Source: Modestobacter italicus
GTDB lineage: Bacteria; Actinomycetota; Actinomycetes; Mycobacteriales; Geodermatophilaceae
Assembly (NCBI RefSeq): GCF_000306785.1
Contig: NC_017955.1
Span: 5,456,001-5,520,000, forward strand
Reading direction: 5' to 3'
DNA length: 64,000 bases
This document shows positions 8,650 to 16,850 of the stretch, one piece after another. Both the position numbers and the translations under genes were made by a program. The notes beneath the pieces were generated by a model. That model saw only the letters and a program-made list of their open reading frames with translations. It had not been told where the DNA came from and did not search any database. Every line of letters begins with the position of its first letter. Position 1 is the stretch's first letter.

Positions 8650-8799
8650 CGGATCGGTCCCCGGTCTGCGGCGGTCCGCGCCCCAGGCGAACGGGCCTAC
8701 CGCCATCGCAGCTCTCCCTTGCCGGCTCGGTGGCCGGCTCCCGGCTCCCGGCTCCGTCTCCGCGCGGCTCGGCCGTCCCACGCCGGCGCACTCCCTCGG

Positions 8800-8805
8800 T
8801 AGCGT
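8800..8805 (+). promoter_or_regulatory. -10 element TAGCGT, leaderless promoter of VOC gene
   Basis: TAGCGT ends seven bases before the ATG at 8813. It overlaps an alternative in-frame GTG at 8804, which argues for the ATG as the true start. Confidence 0.65.
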
Positions 8806-8812
8806 GCCGCGC

Positions 8813-9250
8813 ATGCCGATCAAGCTCGAGAACGTCGCCATCGCCGTCCGCGACCTCGAGGCCACCATCGCCTTCTTCACCGACCTCGGGCTGACCGTCC
8901 TCGGTCGTGACGAGGTGAGCGGTGAGTGGGCCGACACCGCTGTCGGTCTCGACGGCAACCACGTCAAGCTCGCCATGCTGCAGACGCCGGACGGCAACGG
9001 TCGACTCGAGCTCTTCGAGTACGTCCACCCCGACGCGATCGAGACGGAGCCCACCCTGCCGAACGAGATCGGGATGCACCGCGTCGCGTTCTCGGTCGAC
9101 GACCTCGACGACTCCCTGGAGATCGCGGCGCGGCACGGCTGCCACCCCCTGCGCGGTGTGGCGACCTACCAGGACGTCTACAGGCTCGCCTACGTCCGCG
9201 GACCCAGCGGCATCATCGTGATGCTCGCCCAGGAGCTGAAGGAGGGCTGA
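8813..9250 (+). CDS. VOC (glyoxalase/bleomycin resistance) superfamily protein
   Basis: A 145-residue protein with two beta-alpha-beta-beta-beta modules, the vicinal oxygen chelate fold: IKLENVAIAVRDLEATIAFF (residues 3 to 22) and IGMHRVAFSVDDLDDSLEIA (87 to 106), closing with YVRGPSGIIVML. Probable metal ligands include Glu68 and His89. The first-module position that is often His (as in HVAI) is Asn here, so activity may differ from methylmalonyl-CoA epimerase or glyoxalase I. The substrate cannot be named. It is a single-gene unit behind its own leaderless promoter. Confidence 0.85.
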   Translation: MPIKLENVAIAVRDLEATIAFFTDLGLTVLGRDEVSGEWADTAVGLDGNHVKLAMLQTPDGNGRLELFEYVHPDAIETEPTLPNEIGMHRVAFSVDDLDDSLEIAARHGCHPLRGVATYQDVYRLAYVRGPSGIIVMLAQELKEG

Positions 9251-9347
9251 TCGTCCGGCGACGTCACGGGGCGTCTGCCGGTCCGGCCGGCTCGGGATTG
9301 CTTGGGTCCGCCGGCTCCGCCGGTGTCCACGGTCCTGCGCAGCCCGG

Positions 9348-9363
9348 CGGTTCCGCGGAACCG
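9348..9363. repeat. 16-base palindrome, left copy flanking the HNH gene
   Basis: CGGTTCCGCGGAACCG is a perfect palindrome 64 bases before the DUF222-HNH start codon. The same 17-base string (with a preceding G) recurs at 10660-10676 near the 3' end of that gene. I noticed no other copy in the window. Confidence 0.8.
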
Positions 9364-9414
9364 TCGGTCGTCCACAGCACGCGCTGACCAGCCGGTTCTG
9401 TCGGTGTCACCCGC

Positions 9415-9420
9415 TAGGTT
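9415..9420 (+). promoter_or_regulatory. -10 element TAGGTT, leaderless promoter of HNH gene
   Basis: TAGGTT is seven bases before the ATG at 9428, with no ribosome site between. Confidence 0.65.
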
Positions 9421-9427
9421 CGAACAC

Positions 9428-10819
9428 ATGATCGATGCGTCGGCGTCCGTCCTGTCCCGTCCCGTCGCCGTCCCCGCCGAGGGAGCGCCCACCGAGCCGC
9501 TGACCGAGCTCGCCGACCGGATCTGCGCCGGTGCCGTCCGGCTGGCCGCGGCCACCTCGGCCTGGCTGCGGCTGGTGGCCGAGTTCGACGAGCGCGGGGG
9601 CTGGCACGGCGTCGGCATCACCTCGTGCGCGCACTGGCTGGCCTGGAAGTGCTCCCTGACGCCGGGCACGGCCCGGCAGCACGTGCGGGTGGCGCGGGCG
9701 CTGGGGGAGCTGCCGGTGATCGCGGCGGCGTTCGCGTCCGGTGAGCTGAGCTACTCCAAGGTGCGCGCGCTGACCCGGGTCGCCGAACCGGCCACGGAGG
9801 CCGAGCTCGTCGAGTTCGCCCGGCACGCGACGGCTTCGCAGGTCGAGCGCACCGTCCGGGCCTGGCGCCGGGCCGACGACGTCGACGCCGGCCGGGTCCG
9901 CGACCGGCGCCGGTTCACCTGGTGGACCGAGGACGACGGGATGATCTCCCTCCAGCTGCGGATGGAGCCTGAGGCGGGTGCCGAGCTCCTCGCCGCCGTC
10001 GAGTCGCTCGCCGAACGGGACGCCCGCCGGGACCGCGCGGCCCGGAAGCGGGCGGTCGGCGAGGTCGGAACGGCGGACGACGCCGCTCAGGACGACGCCG
10101 AGCCGCTCCCGGTGAGCACCGAGCGCCGGTGCCGGGCGCTGACCCAGCTGGCCTCGGCGGCTGCCGAGGCCGACCGCCGGGCCGGCGACCCGCCCCGGCG
10201 GGAGGTGGTGGTCGTGGTCGACGCCGGCGTGCTCGCCGACGACGAGGCCGCCGGCCGCGCCGCACTGGAGGGCGGGCCGGCGCTGACCCCGGCCCAGGCC
10301 CGGCGGCTGGCCTGCGACGCCGCGGTGACGGCCATCGTCACCGACGGGGCGCAGGTGCTGGCCCAGGGCCGGGCCCGCCGGTTCGCCACCCGAGCGCAGC
10401 GGCGGGCGCTGCTGATGCGCGACGGTGGCTGCGCGGCGCCGGGCTGCGAGGAGACCCGGGTCGAGCGGCTGCACGCCCACCACCTGCGGTCCTGGCTGGC
10501 CGGCGGCCGCACCGACGTGTCGAACATGGTGCTGCTGTGCGACGTCCACCACGGGGTGGTCCACGACGAGGACCTCCGGCTCAGCCGTCCCGGCGGTCGA
10601 TTGGTCGCCGTCGCCCCGAACGGTCGGCGAGTGTGGGCGGACGCCACGCTGGGGTCCGAGCGGTTCCGCGGAACCGCCGCCGACCCGCTCGACGGCCTCG
10701 GGCCCGACCCCGACCAGCTGCCGGCGGCCCTGCCCTCCGACGGTGAGCGGATGGACCTCCAGCACGTCGTCTGGGCGCTGATGGCGCACCGCGACGTGGT
10801 GCGCCGACGCGCCGCCTGA
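9428..10819 (+). CDS. DUF222 domain-containing HNH endonuclease
   Basis: The 463-residue product has an N-terminal DUF222 domain (about residues 25 to 300) and a C-terminal HNH nuclease motif (about 320 to 395) with CAAPGC, RLHAHHLRSW, NMVLLCDVHHGVVHD. This is the 13E12-repeat type of protein, present in many copies in actinobacteria, with an unknown biological role; mobility or nuclease activity on foreign DNA has been suggested. The ATG was chosen from the TAGGTT element seven bases upstream, although the frame is open further back. Identical 16-base palindromes lie just before the gene and inside its 3' end, which may mark an element boundary. Confidence 0.9.
   Translation: MIDASASVLSRPVAVPAEGAPTEPLTELADRICAGAVRLAAATSAWLRLVAEFDERGGWHGVGITSCAHWLAWKCSLTPGTARQHVRVARALGELPVIAAAFASGELSYSKVRALTRVAEPATEAELVEFARHATASQVERTVRAWRRADDVDAGRVRDRRRFTWWTEDDGMISLQLRMEPEAGAELLAAVESLAERDARRDRAARKRAVGEVGTADDAAQDDAEPLPVSTERRCRALTQLASAAAEADRRAGDPPRREVVVVVDAGVLADDEAAGRAALEGGPALTPAQARRLACDAAVTAIVTDGAQVLAQGRARRFATRAQRRALLMRDGGCAAPGCEETRVERLHAHHLRSWLAGGRTDVSNMVLLCDVHHGVVHDEDLRLSRPGGRLVAVAPNGRRVWADATLGSERFRGTAADPLDGLGPDPDQLPAALPSDGERMDLQHVVWALMAHRDVVRRRAA
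10661..10676. repeat. 16-base palindrome, right copy within the HNH gene
   Basis: Second copy of CGGTTCCGCGGAACCG, inside codons for SERFRGTA near the C terminus of the DUF222-HNH protein, 1313 bases from the left copy. Confidence 0.8.
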
Positions 10820-10858
10820 GCAGGAAGGACCCGGCGCCCGGGACCGTTGCACCAGGCG

Positions 10859-11950
10859 ATGACCACCGCGCTCGCCGCCCCCGCTCCGACCCGCCTCTGG
10901 ATGCCGTCCCGCGTCCTCGTCACCCGCTCCGCCGCAGAGCGCCCGCACGGGCAGCGCATCCTCGCCCGGCTGGAGGCGGCGGGCGTCTCCGACGTCGAGC
11001 TGCTCGGCGGCGACCGGCTGCCCAACCTGCGCGGCAACGGTGACCGGGCCGCGTTCATGGCGGCCAAGCAGACCCTCGCCGTCGTCGTCCCGCCGGCGTC
11101 CAAGCGCCGGCTGCAGCCGATCCCGCCGTCGGCGGACTGGCGGTTCGACCTGGCCGAGGGCTGCCCCGCGCACTGCCAGTACTGCTACCTGGCCGGCTCG
11201 CTCAGCGGTCCGCCGATCACCCGGGTGTTCGCCGACCTCGACGAGCAGCTGACCGCCCTCGACGGCTACGTCGGGCACGGCGCCGTCACCTCCGGCACCG
11301 CCGCCCGCGGCGACGAGGGGACGACGTTCGAGGCCTCCTGCTACACCGACCCGCTGGCGCTCGAGCACCTCACCGGCGGCCTGGCGCGGGCGATCGAGTT
11401 CTTCGGCACGCACGCGTGGCCCGGCCCGGTGCAGCTGCGGGCGACCACCAAGTTCGACGACGTCGCCGGGCTGCTCGACCTGCCGCACGCCGGCCGCACC
11501 CGGCTGCGCTTCTCGGTCAACGCCGCCGCGGTCGCCCGCCGGTTGGAGGGCGCCACCTCACCGGTCCCGCAGCGGGTCGCCGCCCTGGCCGCGGTGGCCG
11601 CCGCCGGCTACCCGGTCGGGCTGACCATCGCCCCGATCATGCCGGGCGAGGGCTGGCGCGAGGAGTACGGCGAGCTGCTCGACTCCGTCGCCGCCGCTCT
11701 ACCCGCGGGCACCGACCTGACCGTCGAGTGCATCACCCACCGGTTCACGCCGGGCAGCAAGGAGACGCTGACCGACTGGTACCCGCGCACCAAGCTGGAG
11801 ATGGACCCCGAGGTGCGCACCACCAAGCGCGGCAAGTTCGGCTCGGTCAAGCACGTCTACCCCAAGGAGACGATGTCCGAGCTGCGCGGCTGGTTCACCG
11901 CCGCCATCGCCGAGCGGCTGCCCGAGGCCCGGCTGCTGTACTGGACCTGA
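10859..11950 (+). CDS. splB: Spore photoproduct lyase family radical SAM enzyme
   Basis: Spore photoproduct lyase reverses the thymine dimer 5-thyminyl-5,6-dihydrothymine using a radical S-adenosylmethionine mechanism. The 363-residue product has the CxxxCxxC cluster motif CPAHCQYC (Cys102, 106, 109) and an EASCYTDPLALEH segment whose Cys161 corresponds to the hydrogen-donor Cys of the Bacillus enzyme. The C-terminal part (ITHRFTPGSKETLTDWYPRTKLEMD) is typical of the family. A TTG at 10847 is an alternative start; I prefer the ATG at 10859, but no clear ribosome site decides it. Presence in a probable non-endospore former is notable. Confidence 0.88.
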   Translation: MTTALAAPAPTRLWMPSRVLVTRSAAERPHGQRILARLEAAGVSDVELLGGDRLPNLRGNGDRAAFMAAKQTLAVVVPPASKRRLQPIPPSADWRFDLAEGCPAHCQYCYLAGSLSGPPITRVFADLDEQLTALDGYVGHGAVTSGTAARGDEGTTFEASCYTDPLALEHLTGGLARAIEFFGTHAWPGPVQLRATTKFDDVAGLLDLPHAGRTRLRFSVNAAAVARRLEGATSPVPQRVAALAAVAAAGYPVGLTIAPIMPGEGWREEYGELLDSVAAALPAGTDLTVECITHRFTPGSKETLTDWYPRTKLEMDPEVRTTKRGKFGSVKHVYPKETMSELRGWFTAAIAERLPEARLLYWT

Positions 11951-11954
11951 GGCC

Positions 11955-12803
11955 CTAGCGCGGGCGGTGCTGGACCAGGCCGACCGGCACCGGCCCGGGC
12001 CAGACGGCCTCCAGCGCCTCCGCCGTCTCCTCGCGCAGCTCGCCGGCCGCGCCCACGGTCAGCAGCCGGGCCGCCGGCTCACCGGCCACCGGTTCGCGGA
12101 CGTCGGCGACCACCACGGTGATGTTGTCGGTGGGCGGTCCGGCCAGCGCGGCGTCGCGCAGCGCGACAGCCGCCTGCGCGGGGCTGCCGGAGGCCAGCAG
12201 GTCGCGGATCGTGCTGGGCGGGACGACGTCGGACAGCCCGTCGGAGCAGACCATCAGCCGGTCGCCGGGGCGGGCGTCGAGCCGGATCACGTCGAGGGCG
12301 GCCACGTCGTCGTCGGCACCGTGCATCGCCGCGTAGACCGCGGAGCGCTGCGGGTGCACCCGCGCCTCGGCGGGGGTGAGCGAGCCGGCGTCGATGAGCG
12401 CCTGGACCAGCGTGTGGTCGGTGCTCACCTGGGTCAGCTCGTCGCCGGCGAGCACGAACCCGCGGGAGTCGCCGATGTGCAGCAGCACGATCCCCTCGGC
12501 GTCGACGTGCATGGCGGTGAGCGTGGTGGCCATCGTGCGCAGCCGCGGCCGCTCGGTGTAGGCCGCCCGGATCCGCTCGTTCGCGCTGGCCACCACCCGC
12601 ACCGGGTCGTCGGCGCCCTCGCCGGCGCTGCCGGAGGCCAGCGGGGCCATCCAGCTGACCACCAGGGACGACGCCACGGCACCGCCGACGTTGCCGCCGA
12701 CCCCGTCGGCGATGGCGATCAGCAGCGGTCCGGTGACCGCCGAGTCCTGGTTGTCCGGGCGCGGCCCGCGGGTGGAGACGGCTGCCCCATCCAGCACCAG
12801 CAC
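11955..12803 (-). CDS. PP2C-family serine/threonine protein phosphatase
   Basis: Metal-dependent phosphatase reversing Ser/Thr kinase signalling. The 282-residue product contains the PP2C motifs in order: GPRPDNQDSA (Asp17, Asp20), IADGVGG (Asp33), LHIGDSRGF, DHTLVQ, VCSDGLSDV and TDNITVVVADV. There are no membrane segments, unlike PstP. The frame is open far upstream; the GTG at 12803 has a GGGAGG ribosome site at good spacing and leaves the standard N terminus. It is convergent with the photoproduct lyase gene (four bases between stops). A short 45-residue C-terminal extension after the catalytic core is of unknown role. Confidence 0.9.
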   Translation of the reverse strand: MLVLDGAAVSTRGPRPDNQDSAVTGPLLIAIADGVGGNVGGAVASSLVVSWMAPLASGSAGEGADDPVRVVASANERIRAAYTERPRLRTMATTLTAMHVDAEGIVLLHIGDSRGFVLAGDELTQVSTDHTLVQALIDAGSLTPAEARVHPQRSAVYAAMHGADDDVAALDVIRLDARPGDRLMVCSDGLSDVVPPSTIRDLLASGSPAQAAVALRDAALAGPPTDNITVVVADVREPVAGEPAARLLTVGAAGELREETAEALEAVWPGPVPVGLVQHRPR

Positions 12804-12928
12804 CGCTCCCACCTCCCGGCCTGCCCGTCGACGCCGTGCGCACCGATCCAGGGGACGGTAGATGACGCGGCTGCGCAGTGTGTCCGAACGGTCCCTCGAC
12901 GTGCCGGGTGGGACGGATGAGGAACACG

Positions 12929-12934
12929 TACCGT
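12929..12934 (+). promoter_or_regulatory. -10 element TACCGT, leaderless promoter of yaaA
   Basis: TACCGT lies eight bases before the GTG at 12943, within the 139-base region shared with the divergent PP2C gene. Confidence 0.6.
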
Positions 12935-12942
12935 GGCCTGTC

Positions 12943-13704
12943 GTGCTCGTCCTGCTGCCCCCCTCGGAGACCAAGCACCCCGGCGGCGCCGGCGCCCCGC
13001 TCGACCTGGCCGCCCTCCGCGCGCCGGAGCTGACCCCGCTCAGGGAGCAGCTGGTCGACGCGGTGGTGACGCTGGCCCAGGACGTGCCGGCGGCCCGCGC
13101 CGCGCTCGGCCTCTCCCCCGCGCAGGACGACGAGATCGCCCGCAACGCCGCGCTGCGGCAGAGCCCGACCATGCCGGCGATCGAGCGCTACACCGGCGTC
13201 CTCTACGACGCCCTGGACGTGCGGTCGCTCACCCGGGCCCAGCGCCGCCGGGCCGACCAGCGGCTGGCGGTCGGCTCGGCCCTGTTCGGCGTGCTCCGCG
13301 CCGACGACGCCGTCCCGGCCTACCGGCTGTCGGCGGGCAGCTCGCTGCCCGGGCTGCCGACGCTGCGGTCGCTGTGGAAGCCGGTGCTCACCGACGTGCT
13401 GGCCGGCATCGACGACCTGGTCGTCGACCTGCGGTCCGGGGCCTACGCGGAGCTCGCGCCGGTGCCCGGCGCGGTCACCGTGCAGGTGCTCAGCGAGCGG
13501 CCGGACGGGACGCGGGCCGTGGTCAGCCACTTCAACAAGGCGCACAAGGGACGCCTGGCCCGGGTGCTGGTGACCACCACCGGCGAGCCGGACTCCGTCG
13601 TCCGGCTGCGGGCCCTGCTCCGCCGCGCCGGGTTCCACGTGGAACACACCGGCGGCACGGAACTGACCCTCGTCGTCCCTGCCGCAGCGGTTCCTCAGCG
13701 CTAA
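12943..13704 (+). CDS. yaaA: YaaA-family peroxide stress protein
   Basis: YaaA lowers free intracellular iron and limits DNA damage by hydrogen peroxide in E. coli. The 253-residue product matches this family (about 250 residues): LLPPSETKHPGG at the N terminus, then RYTGVLYDALDV, RLSAGSSLPGLPTLRSLWKPVL, VDLRSGAYAEL and VVSHFNKAHKGRLAR. The frame extends upstream to 12862, but the family begins at VLVLLPPSE, and a TACCGT element eight bases before this GTG supports it. A parS-like palindrome (13632-13645) is embedded in its 3' end. Confidence 0.9.
   Translation: MLVLLPPSETKHPGGAGAPLDLAALRAPELTPLREQLVDAVVTLAQDVPAARAALGLSPAQDDEIARNAALRQSPTMPAIERYTGVLYDALDVRSLTRAQRRRADQRLAVGSALFGVLRADDAVPAYRLSAGSSLPGLPTLRSLWKPVLTDVLAGIDDLVVDLRSGAYAELAPVPGAVTVQVLSERPDGTRAVVSHFNKAHKGRLARVLVTTTGEPDSVVRLRALLRRAGFHVEHTGGTELTLVVPAAAVPQR
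13632..13645. other. parS-like palindrome, copy 1
   Basis: GTTCCACGTGGAAC is a perfect 14-base palindrome inside yaaA. It matches the ParB-binding parS core GTTTCACGTGAAAC except at one symmetric pair. The identical sequence recurs at 50311-50324. Confidence 0.6.
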
Positions 13705-13713
13705 GACAACCGC

Positions 13714-13719
13714 TACCGT
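13714..13719 (+). promoter_or_regulatory. -10 element TACCGT, leaderless promoter of amidase
   Basis: TACCGT lies six bases before the ATG at 13726, in the 21-base gap after yaaA. Confidence 0.65.
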
Positions 13720-13725
13720 GCGGGC

Positions 13726-15141
13726 ATGGACGACGACCTGTGCACCCGTCCGGCCACCGAGCTGGCCGCGCTGCTGCGCGCCCGGGAGGTCTCGGCGCGC
13801 GAGCTGGTGGACGCGCACCTGGACCGGATCGAGCGGCTCAACCCGGCGCTCAACGCGATCGTCACGCTGGACGCCGACGGCGCACGGGCGGCCGCCGACG
13901 CCGCCGACGCGCGGCTCGCGGCCGGCGAGCCGATCGGTCCGCTGCACGGCCTGCCGGTCGCGCACAAGGACACCCACGCCACCGGCGGCATGCGGACGAC
14001 GTGGGGCTCGCCGCTGCACGCGGACACCGTGCCCGAGCAGGACGAGCTGGTCGTGGCCCGGTTGCGGGCCGCCGGGGCGATCCGGGTAGGCAAGACCAAC
14101 GTGCCGGAGTTCGCCGCCGGCTCGCACACCTTCAACACCCTGTTCGGCGCCACCCACAACCCCTACCGGCACGGGCTGTCCGCCGGCGGCTCGTCGGGCG
14201 GTGCGGCCGCCGCGCTGGCCGCGGGGCTGGTGCCGATCGCCGAGGGCAGCGACATGGGCGGCTCGCTGCGCAACCCGGCGGCGTTCTGCAACGTCGTGGG
14301 CCTGCGCCCGACCCCGGGCCGGGTGCCCAGCCACCCGACCACGATCGGCTGGTCCCAGCTGTCGGTGCAGGGCCCGATGGCGCGCACCGTCGGCGACGTG
14401 GCGCTCGCGCTCTCCGCCCTCGCCGGCCCCGACCCGCGGGTGCCGATCTCGCTGGAGTCCCCCGGCACGTCCCTCGCCGCGCCGCTGCCCACCGAGCTGA
14501 CCGGCCTGCGGGTCGCCTGGGCGCCGGACCTGGGCGGCCGGGTGCCGGTCGACCCGGCCGTCACCGCCGTCCTGGAGGCGTCCCTGGGCGCGTTCACCGA
14601 CCTGGGCGCCACCGTGGAGGCGGACTGCCCGGACCTCACCGGCGCCGACGAGGCGTTCGGCGTGCTGCGCGCCTGGCTGTTCGAGGCGAGCTACGGCGAC
14701 CTGGTCCGCCGGCACCCCGACCAGGTCAAGGAGACCATCCGGTGGAACGCCGCCCGGGGCGCCGAGCTCACCGGCGCCGACGTCGGCCGGGCCGAGGCCG
14801 CCCACACCCGGCTGTACGAGCAGGTGGTCGCGTTCTTCGAGCGCTACGACGTGCTGCTCGCGCCGACCACCCAGGTGCTGCCGTTCCCGGTGGAGGTCGA
14901 GTACCCCACGTCGGCGGGCGGGGTCGAGTTCGACGACTACCTGGGCTGGATGCGCTCCTGCACGCTGGTCTCGGCGACCGGCTGCCCGGCGCTGTCGGTG
15001 CCCGGCGGGTTCACCCCCGACGGGCTGCCGGTCGGCCTGCAGGTGGTCGCCGCGCCGCGGGCGGACCGCACCGTGCTGGAGGTCGGCCACGCCTTCGAGC
15101 AGGCCACCCGGTTCGGCGAGCGGCGTCCCGAGCTGCACTGA
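13726..15141 (+). CDS. Amidase signature family amidohydrolase
   Basis: Hydrolyses an amide bond with the Ser-cisSer-Lys triad of the amidase signature family. In this 471-residue protein Lys81 (VAHKDTH), the Gly/Ser-rich loop AGGSSGG with the cis-Ser near 156-157, and the nucleophile Ser180 (GSDMGGSLRNP) are all present, as is the C-terminal PGGFTPDGLPVGLQ. GatA is unlikely: no gatC or gatB adjoins. The substrate is unknown; indole-acetamide, 6-aminohexanoate-dimer or nicotinamide-type activities are all possible. It probably forms a short unit with the GH13 gene that follows 13 bases later. Confidence 0.88.
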   Translation: MDDDLCTRPATELAALLRAREVSARELVDAHLDRIERLNPALNAIVTLDADGARAAADAADARLAAGEPIGPLHGLPVAHKDTHATGGMRTTWGSPLHADTVPEQDELVVARLRAAGAIRVGKTNVPEFAAGSHTFNTLFGATHNPYRHGLSAGGSSGGAAAALAAGLVPIAEGSDMGGSLRNPAAFCNVVGLRPTPGRVPSHPTTIGWSQLSVQGPMARTVGDVALALSALAGPDPRVPISLESPGTSLAAPLPTELTGLRVAWAPDLGGRVPVDPAVTAVLEASLGAFTDLGATVEADCPDLTGADEAFGVLRAWLFEASYGDLVRRHPDQVKETIRWNAARGAELTGADVGRAEAAHTRLYEQVVAFFERYDVLLAPTTQVLPFPVEVEYPTSAGGVEFDDYLGWMRSCTLVSATGCPALSVPGGFTPDGLPVGLQVVAAPRADRTVLEVGHAFEQATRFGERRPELH

Positions 15142-15154
15142 GAGGATCGGCGGC

Positions 15155-16846
15155 GTGGGAGAACCGCCGTGGTGGACCAGCGCCGTCGTCTACCAGGTGT
15201 ACCCGCGGTCGTTCATGGACTCCGACGGCGACGGGGTCGGTGACCTCGGCGGCATCCGGCAGCGACTGGACCACCTGACCGACCTCGGCGTCGACGTCGT
15301 CTGGCTCTCGCCGGTGTACGCCTCGCCGCAGGCCGACAACGGCTACGACATCAGCGACTACCAGGCGATCGACCCGGTGTTCGGCACGCTCGAGGAGTTC
15401 GACGCGCTGCTGGCGGAGCTGCACGACCGCGGGATCAAGCTGGTGATGGACCTGGTGGTCAACCACACCAGCGACCAGCACCCGTGGTTCGTCGAGAGCC
15501 GGTCCAGCACCACCGACCCGAAGCGGGACTGGTACTGGTGGCGCCCGCCGCGCGCGGGCATGACGGCCGGCGAGCCCGGCGCCGAGCCGACCAACTGGCA
15601 CTCGTTCTTCTCCGGCCCGACCTGGGAGCTCGACGAGCCCAGCGGCGAGTACTTCCTGCACCTGTTCGCCCGCGAGCAGCCGGACCTCAACTGGGAGAAC
15701 CCGGAGGTCCGGCAGGCGGTCCACGCGATGATGCGCTGGTGGCTCGACCGCGGGGTCGACGGCTTCCGGATGGACGTCATCAACATGATCAGCAAGGACG
15801 TCGGGCTGCCCGACGGGCCGCCGCTGCCCGGCAGCCCGTACGGCGACGGCTCGGCGTCCTACCTGTGCGGGCCGCGCATCCACGAGTACCTGCAGGAGAT
15901 GCACCGCGAGGTCTTCGCCGGCCGCCCCGACCGGCTGCTCACCGTGGGCGAGATGCCCGGCGTCACCGTCGAGCAGGCCCGGCTGTTCACCGACCCGGCC
16001 CGCGCCGAGGTGGACATGGTGTTCCAGTTCGAGCACGTCGGGCTGGACTTCGACGGCGACAAGTGGCACTCCCGGCCGCTGCGGCTGCGGGACCTGAAGG
16101 CGTCCTTCGGCCGGTGGCAGGCCGGCCTGGCCGACGTCGGCTGGAACTCCCTGTACTGGGACAACCACGACCAACCGCGCGCGGTCTCCCGCTTCGGCGA
16201 CGACCGCCCGGCGCACCGCCGGGACTCCGCGACCTGCCTGGCCACCCTGCTGCACCTGCACCGCGGGACGCCCTACGTCTACCAGGGCGAGGAGCTGGGC
16301 ATGGCCAACGCCCCGTTCGCGACGCTGGCCGACCTGCGCGACGTGGAGTCGCTCAACCACCACGCCCAGGCCGTCGCGGCCGGCGCGGACCCGGACTCGG
16401 TGCTGGCGGCGATCCGGCCGGTCAGCCGGGACAACGCGCGCACGCCGGTGCAGTGGGACGCCACCGAACACGCCGGCTTCACCACCGGGACGCCGTGGAT
16501 CGCGGTGAACCCGGACCACGTCGAGTGGAACGCCGCCGCGCAGCGGGACGACCCGCGGTCGGTCCTGGCGCACCACCGGGCGCTGATCGCGCTGCGGCAC
16601 GCCTCCTGGACCGTACAGCTGGGCGACTTCACCATGCTACTCCCCGACCACGACGACGTGTACGCCTTCACCCGCGCGCTGGACGGCGAGACGCTGCTGG
16701 TGGTCTGCAACGTCAGCGGGACGCCGTACCGCCTGGACGAGCTGCTCCCGCAAGCGGTCGGCGCCGAGCTGGTGCTGGGCAACCTCGCTGACCCCGACCC
16801 GGTCGCGCTGGCCGGCTGGGACGCCCGGGTGCTGCGGCTGCGCTGA
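15155..16846 (+). CDS. GH13 alpha-glucosidase, probably oligo-1,6-glucosidase type
   Basis: Cytoplasmic glycoside hydrolase releasing glucose from short alpha-glucans. The 563-residue product has the GH13 conserved regions: DLVVNHTSDQHPWF, GFRMDVIN (nucleophile Asp207), TVGEMPG (acid/base Glu266) and WDNHDQPR (Asp339). The residue after the nucleophile is Val208, which in characterised members favours alpha-1,6 bonds over alpha-1,4. Length matches oligo-1,6-glucosidases and trehalose-6-phosphate hydrolases; no sugar transporter adjoins to decide. The start is a GTG with a weak GAGAGGA upstream. Confidence 0.92.
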   Translation: MGEPPWWTSAVVYQVYPRSFMDSDGDGVGDLGGIRQRLDHLTDLGVDVVWLSPVYASPQADNGYDISDYQAIDPVFGTLEEFDALLAELHDRGIKLVMDLVVNHTSDQHPWFVESRSSTTDPKRDWYWWRPPRAGMTAGEPGAEPTNWHSFFSGPTWELDEPSGEYFLHLFAREQPDLNWENPEVRQAVHAMMRWWLDRGVDGFRMDVINMISKDVGLPDGPPLPGSPYGDGSASYLCGPRIHEYLQEMHREVFAGRPDRLLTVGEMPGVTVEQARLFTDPARAEVDMVFQFEHVGLDFDGDKWHSRPLRLRDLKASFGRWQAGLADVGWNSLYWDNHDQPRAVSRFGDDRPAHRRDSATCLATLLHLHRGTPYVYQGEELGMANAPFATLADLRDVESLNHHAQAVAAGADPDSVLAAIRPVSRDNARTPVQWDATEHAGFTTGTPWIAVNPDHVEWNAAAQRDDPRSVLAHHRALIALRHASWTVQLGDFTMLLPDHDDVYAFTRALDGETLLVVCNVSGTPYRLDELLPQAVGAELVLGNLADPDPVALAGWDARVLRLR

Positions 16847-16850
16847 CCGC

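Noticed and set aside
8720-8760. Three tandem CCGGCTC units after xth
   Set aside because: They are too short and imperfect to call a functional repeat; probably composition-driven.
10827-10845. Possible terminator after the HNH gene
   Set aside because: CCCGG/CCGGG is only a five-base stem with a mismatch further out, too weak to support.
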